DNA of 8,869 bases from an uncultured Lachnospiraceae bacterium. Its GTDB lineage: Bacteria > Bacillota > Clostridia > Lachnospirales > Lachnospiraceae. A program made the translations under genes and the position numbers. The notes beneath the pieces were generated by a model. The model was not told where the DNA came from, made no database searches, and worked only from the letters and a program-made list of their open reading frames with translations. The stretch lies in assembly GCA_902782815.1 (NCBI GenBank), contig CACZOS010000396.1:1-8869 (forward strand). Reading direction: 5' to 3'. Each line of letters starts with the position of its first letter. Positions within the stretch are counted from its first letter, which is position 1. Shown in pieces: positions 6,086 to 8,869 of the stretch.

Positions 6086-7066
6086 TCAATCCCCGTTATC
6101 TTCCTTGCAGGCCACGATGGAAACCCAGTCCTTCATATGATTTATCTCAAGAATGGAAAAACCGTGGGACAGGATGGCTTCCTTAACTTCTTCCTCTTTC
6201 GTGTTGATGATCCCGGATGTGATAAATATTCCTCCCTCCTTAAGCAGGGGAGGAACGATCCCCGAAAGAGGAATGATCACATCTGCCAGAATGTTTGCGA
6301 CCACCACATCATATTTTAACCCGTCATTTTCTTTATAGAAGGAGTCCGCCTCCTCTTTGTTCAGGATATTGACCCGGTAAACACCGGCCTGATCTTCCGT
6401 GACTCCGTTGATCCCGAAGTTTTCCCGTGAAGCACGGATGGCATTGGGATCGATATCGGTGGCCACTGTCCTTCCGGCTCCCAGCTTGAGACCGATGATG
6501 GAGAGGATGCCGCTTCCCGTGCCCACATCCAGAAGCACTTCTCCTCCTCTAAGGTATTTTTTCAGGGCCAGGATACATAGTTTGGTGGTCTCATGGGAAC
6601 CGCTTCCGAAGGCGGTACCCGGATCGATCTCGATCACGATATCCCCCTCTTTCCTGTCCTCGAGGGTCTCCCAGGTAGGTTTGATCACGATATCTTCGTC
6701 CAGCCGTATAGGTTTAAAAAAGGCTTTCCAGTTGTTGATCCAGTCCTCATCCTTGGTCTCCCCCAGGGTGATCCTGCCGGAACCTACGGGGAGAAAGGCG
6801 GAAATCTCTTCCATCTTTTCCCTGATCTTAGCCAGGATAACCGTCAGGTCTTCCTCATCATGGAGATAAAAGCTGATCCTGGCTGTTCCGTCGTCCGGGG
6901 CAATATCATCCGGGAGCAGATCCACATACATGATCTTCTTTTCCTCCTCCGTCAGAGGAACATGATCCTCGATCTCGATACCCTGGATCCCCATCTGCTG
7001 GAGTTCATAACCCAGCATATCTTCAGCTGCAGTGGTGGTTTCTATGGTTATTTTATTCCATTTCAT
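6086..7066 (-). CDS. prmA: Ribosomal protein L11 methyltransferase
   Basis: Methylates the N-terminal amino group and lysine side chains of ribosomal protein L11, using SAM. From the chosen start it is 326 aa. The N-terminal L11-recognition domain runs to about residue 120, with EDWINNWKAFFKPI at 107-120. The Rossmann catalytic domain shows DPGTAFGSGSHETT at 148-161, SAM motif I LLDVGTGSGILSI at 178-190, TDIDPNAI at 203-210 and the N-I-L-A motif at 258-261. I chose ATG 7066 (MKWNKITIET, the usual family start) because GGAGGAG lies just before it. An upstream in-frame ATG at 7087 would add seven residues that are largely the ribosome site itself and has no good site of its own. It is first in a prmA-rsmE-aroC unit behind its own promoter. 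Confidence 0.96.
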   Translation of the reverse strand: MKWNKITIETTTAAEDMLGYELQQMGIQGIEIEDHVPLTEEEKKIMYVDLLPDDIAPDDGTARISFYLHDEEDLTVILAKIREKMEEISAFLPVGSGRITLGETKDEDWINNWKAFFKPIRLDEDIVIKPTWETLEDRKEGDIVIEIDPGTAFGSGSHETTKLCILALKKYLRGGEVLLDVGTGSGILSIIGLKLGAGRTVATDIDPNAIRASRENFGINGVTEDQAGVYRVNILNKEEADSFYKENDGLKYDVVVANILADVIIPLSGIVPPLLKEGGIFITSGIINTKEEEVKEAILSHGFSILEINHMKDWVSIVACKEDNGD

Positions 7067-7075
7067 TGTCGTTCT

Positions 7076-7082
7076 CTCCTCC
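7076..7082 (-). promoter_or_regulatory. Ribosome binding site of prmA
   Basis: GGAGGAG, with its 3' end 9 bases before ATG 7066. It overlaps codons 2-4 of the alternative start at 7087, which argues against that longer start. Confidence 0.7.
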
Positions 7083-7117
7083 GGCATGAGCCTGTTTTTA
7101 TCCTTATTCTGTGTTGT

Positions 7118-7146
7118 AGTGTAACATAAGAGAAAACATAAATCAA
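7118..7146 (-). promoter_or_regulatory. Predicted promoter of prmA-rsmE-aroC
   Basis: -35 TTGATT at 7146-7141 and TGT-extended -10 TACACT at 7123-7118, with a 17-base spacer. It lies directly downstream of the dnaJ terminator, which makes a new transcription unit here plausible. The start would be near 7111, about 45 bases before ATG 7066. Confidence 0.6.
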
Positions 7147-7164
7147 ACAGAGCTGTCAGACAAC

Positions 7165-7197
7165 AAAAAAAAGGACGCAGTGCTTATGCTGCGTCCT
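7165..7197 (-). terminator. Rho-independent terminator after dnaJ
   Basis: A 9-bp GC-rich stem (AGGACGCAG/CTGCGTCCT) with an 8-base loop is followed on the minus strand by a run of seven further T. It begins 9 bases after the dnaJ stop and closes the dnaK-dnaJ unit. Confidence 0.93.
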
Positions 7198-7205
7198 CAT
7201 CAACC

Positions 7206-8369
7206 TTATTTTTTCTTTTTACCGCTGAAAAATCCCTTTTTCTCCGGTTTTTCACCGTCTTTTTCGGAAGTTTCCTCCCTGACTTCACCCATGGCCTCCT
7301 GGAATTTCCTAAGAGCTTCTTTCTGGGCGGAATTCAGGTGTTCCGGAACCTGTACCACAAAGGTAACGAAATGATTACCCCTCAGATTCCTGTTCCGCAG
7401 ACTGGGCACGCCTTTATTTTTCAGACGTATCCGGGTATCGGTCTGGGTACCGGGCTTGATGGTGTAGGTATAGGGTCCGTCAACGGTATCAATGTTGATG
7501 GTGGCCCCCAGGGCTGCCTGGGTAAAGGAGATGGGTTCCGTAGAGAAGATATCGTACTCCTGTCTCTGGAACTTGGGATGCCTGGATACCTGGACATTGA
7601 CCAGAAGGTCTCCCCTGGGTCCTCCGTTGATCCCGGGTTCACCCTTCTCACGGATCCGTACGCTCTGACCGTCGTCGATACCGGCGGGAATAGACACCTT
7701 GACCTTCTTCCTCACCTTGATGTAGCCGGTACCGCTGCAGTCGGAACACTTCTGTTTGATCACCTGGCCGGATCCGTGACAGTCAGGACACTGCTGCACA
7801 TTTCTTACGGTTCCGAACATGGATTGCTGGGTATAGACTACCTGACCGCTGCCGCCGCACCTGGAGCAGGTCTCGGGACTGGTCCCCGGCTTGGCACCGC
7901 TGCCGCCGCAGGTCTTACACTCCTCCTTGAGAGCGATATCCAGTTCCTTATCCACACCTCTGATGGCCTCATCAAAGGTGATGCGGACTGCCGCCCGAAG
8001 ATTGGGGCCCTGTCTGGGACCGTTTCTTCTGGCACTGCTCCGGCCGCCCCCGAAGAAATCTCCGAAAATGTCTCCGAAGATATCTCCCATGTCTCCGCCG
8101 CCGAAGTCAAATCCGCCGAACCCGCCGGGTCCGCCGCCCTGCTCAAAAGCGGCGTGGCCGAACTGATCGTACCTCGCCCTCTTGTCGGCATCGCTTAAGA
8201 CCTCATATGCCTCAGCTGCCTCCTTGAATTTCTCCTCTGCCGACTTATCTCCCGGATTCATATCCGGATGATATTTCTTGGCCACTTTTCGATATGCCTT
8301 TTTTATCTCGTCCTCGGTGGCTGTTTTGGGCACACCGAGGACTTCGTAATAGTCTCTTTTTTCCGCCAT
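7206..8369 (-). CDS. dnaJ: Molecular chaperone DnaJ (type I Hsp40)
   Basis: Co-chaperone that delivers unfolded clients to DnaK and stimulates its ATPase. The 387 aa include the J domain at about 5-70 with the essential HPD at 34-36, then a Gly/Phe-rich linker at about 77-110 with the DIF-type repeat [12 protein letters not shown]. Four CxxCxGxG zinc-binding modules lie at 151, 168, 194 and 208. Two C-terminal substrate-binding beta domains follow. The end is a lysine-rich tail (GFFSGKKKK) after a charged linker, somewhat beyond the minimal family end. GGAGG lies 6 bases before ATG 8369. It follows dnaK by 47 bases and is followed by a terminator, so it is the last gene of the heat-shock operon. 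No CIRCE operator is in the window; any would lie further upstream. Confidence 0.98.
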   Translation of the reverse strand: MAEKRDYYEVLGVPKTATEDEIKKAYRKVAKKYHPDMNPGDKSAEEKFKEAAEAYEVLSDADKRARYDQFGHAAFEQGGGPGGFGGFDFGGGDMGDIFGDIFGDFFGGGRSSARRNGPRQGPNLRAAVRITFDEAIRGVDKELDIALKEECKTCGGSGAKPGTSPETCSRCGGSGQVVYTQQSMFGTVRNVQQCPDCHGSGQVIKQKCSDCSGTGYIKVRKKVKVSIPAGIDDGQSVRIREKGEPGINGGPRGDLLVNVQVSRHPKFQRQEYDIFSTEPISFTQAALGATINIDTVDGPYTYTIKPGTQTDTRIRLKNKGVPSLRNRNLRGNHFVTFVVQVPEHLNSAQKEALRKFQEAMGEVREETSEKDGEKPEKKGFFSGKKKK

Positions 8370-8416
8370 GTTAATCCTCCGAACATCCGCATGCCGCTGT
8401 CGGGATCAATACCTTA

Positions 8417-8869
8417 TTACAGCTCTGTGTAATCGGCATCAACCACATCGTCAGCTGCGTATGTATCATTGGCATCGGTATTGGGACCGGGCTGGGGTCC
8501 GCCGGCCTGCTGGGCCTGCTCATACATCTTGGTAAAGAGCGCCTGGGAATCTTTCATCAGCTGGTCTTTGCCGGCCTTGAGTTCCGCAAGGTCTGTCTCG
8601 CTCATGTTATCTGCGTTTGTACGCTCCAGGATCTCTTTCAGTTTTGTGATATCTGCAAGAACAGTGGTCTTCTCGGAATCGGAGATCTTGTCGCCCACAT
8701 CCTCAAGAGCCTTCTCGGTCTGGAATACCATGTTGTCAGCCTCGTTCCTTGTGTCGATGGCTTCTTTTCTCTTCTTGTCCTGTGCCTCGTACTCAGCTGC
8801 CTCTCTTACTGCTCTTTCGATATCATCATCTGACATGTTTGATCCTGCAGTAATAGTGATGTGCTGCTC
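8417..8869 (-). CDS. dnaK: Molecular chaperone DnaK, C-terminal 150 residues (cut by window edge)
   Basis: Hsp70 ATP-dependent chaperone. Only the C terminus is present: the frame is open at base 8869 and ends with TAA at 8417. It starts in the last strand of the substrate-binding beta domain (EQHITITAGSNMSDDDIERAV), followed by the alpha-helical lid with many charged residues and a Gln/Gly/Pro-rich linker (QQAGGPQPGPN). It ends in the acidic DDVVDADYTEL, matching the typical DnaK tail (VVDADYxEV) that binds partners. The internal Met at 8836 is not a real start, since homology continues upstream of it. dnaJ follows 47 bases later. grpE and hrcA are expected upstream, outside the window. Confidence 0.97.
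   Translation of the reverse strand, partial: EQHITITAGSNMSDDDIERAVREAAEYEAQDKKRKEAIDTRNEADNMVFQTEKALEDVGDKISDSEKTTVLADITKLKEILERTNADNMSETDLAELKAGKDQLMKDSQALFTKMYEQAQQAGGPQPGPNTDANDTYAADDVVDADYTEL

Noticed and set aside
8046..8100. Short tandem repeat in DNA encoding [12 protein letters not shown]
   Set aside because: The repeated DIF-type motif is a normal feature of the DnaJ Gly/Phe region, not a novel repeat element.
7338..8198. 286-codon plus-strand frame, Gly-rich
   Set aside because: Antisense shadow of dnaJ; its Gly/Thr/Ala richness mirrors the zinc-finger and Gly-rich codons.
8370..8416. Possible regulatory element between dnaK and dnaJ
   Set aside because: Only the dnaJ ribosome site is evident in these 47 bases; no hairpin, promoter or CIRCE-like repeat.

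Overview
All recognised genes lie on the minus strand, so the biological reading order runs from base 8869 down to base 1. The window looks like a chromosomal housekeeping segment of a Clostridia-class Firmicute, most likely of the Lachnospiraceae type. This is an inference from three things: a SCIFF peptide/maturase pair set among Sec translocon genes, the dnaK-dnaJ-prmA-rsmE order, and strong GGAGG-type ribosome binding sites with roughly balanced base composition. I see no mobile element, CRISPR array, tRNA or rRNA.

Reading order: (1) The 3' end of dnaK (cut by the window edge) and complete dnaJ form the tail of a chaperone operon, closed by a clear intrinsic terminator at 7165-7197. (2) A new promoter at about 7118-7146 starts prmA (ribosomal protein L11 methyltransferase), rsmE (16S rRNA m3U1498 methyltransferase) and aroC (chorismate synthase), which are tightly packed. 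(3) A promoter with an extended -10 in the short gap after aroC (4175-4203) starts tgt (tRNA-guanine transglycosylase) and yajC (Sec accessory protein). (4) An internal extended -10 promoter at 2620-2649, flanked by a 9-bp dyad, precedes a 49-residue SCIFF precursor gene. This gene starts with GTG and is easy to miss. It is followed by its radical SAM/SPASM maturase and then secD, which is cut at base 1.

The most interesting part is 2263-2652. It holds the ranthipeptide precursor, which has seven cysteines instead of the canonical six. It also holds a private promoter with a dyad and a 14-bp near-perfect hairpin between precursor and maturase, which could set the peptide:enzyme ratio. The SCIFF system itself is a described family. 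What may be new here is the extra cysteine and the regulatory architecture. No gap longer than 300 bases lacks a gene; the longest is the 147-base precursor-maturase spacer.
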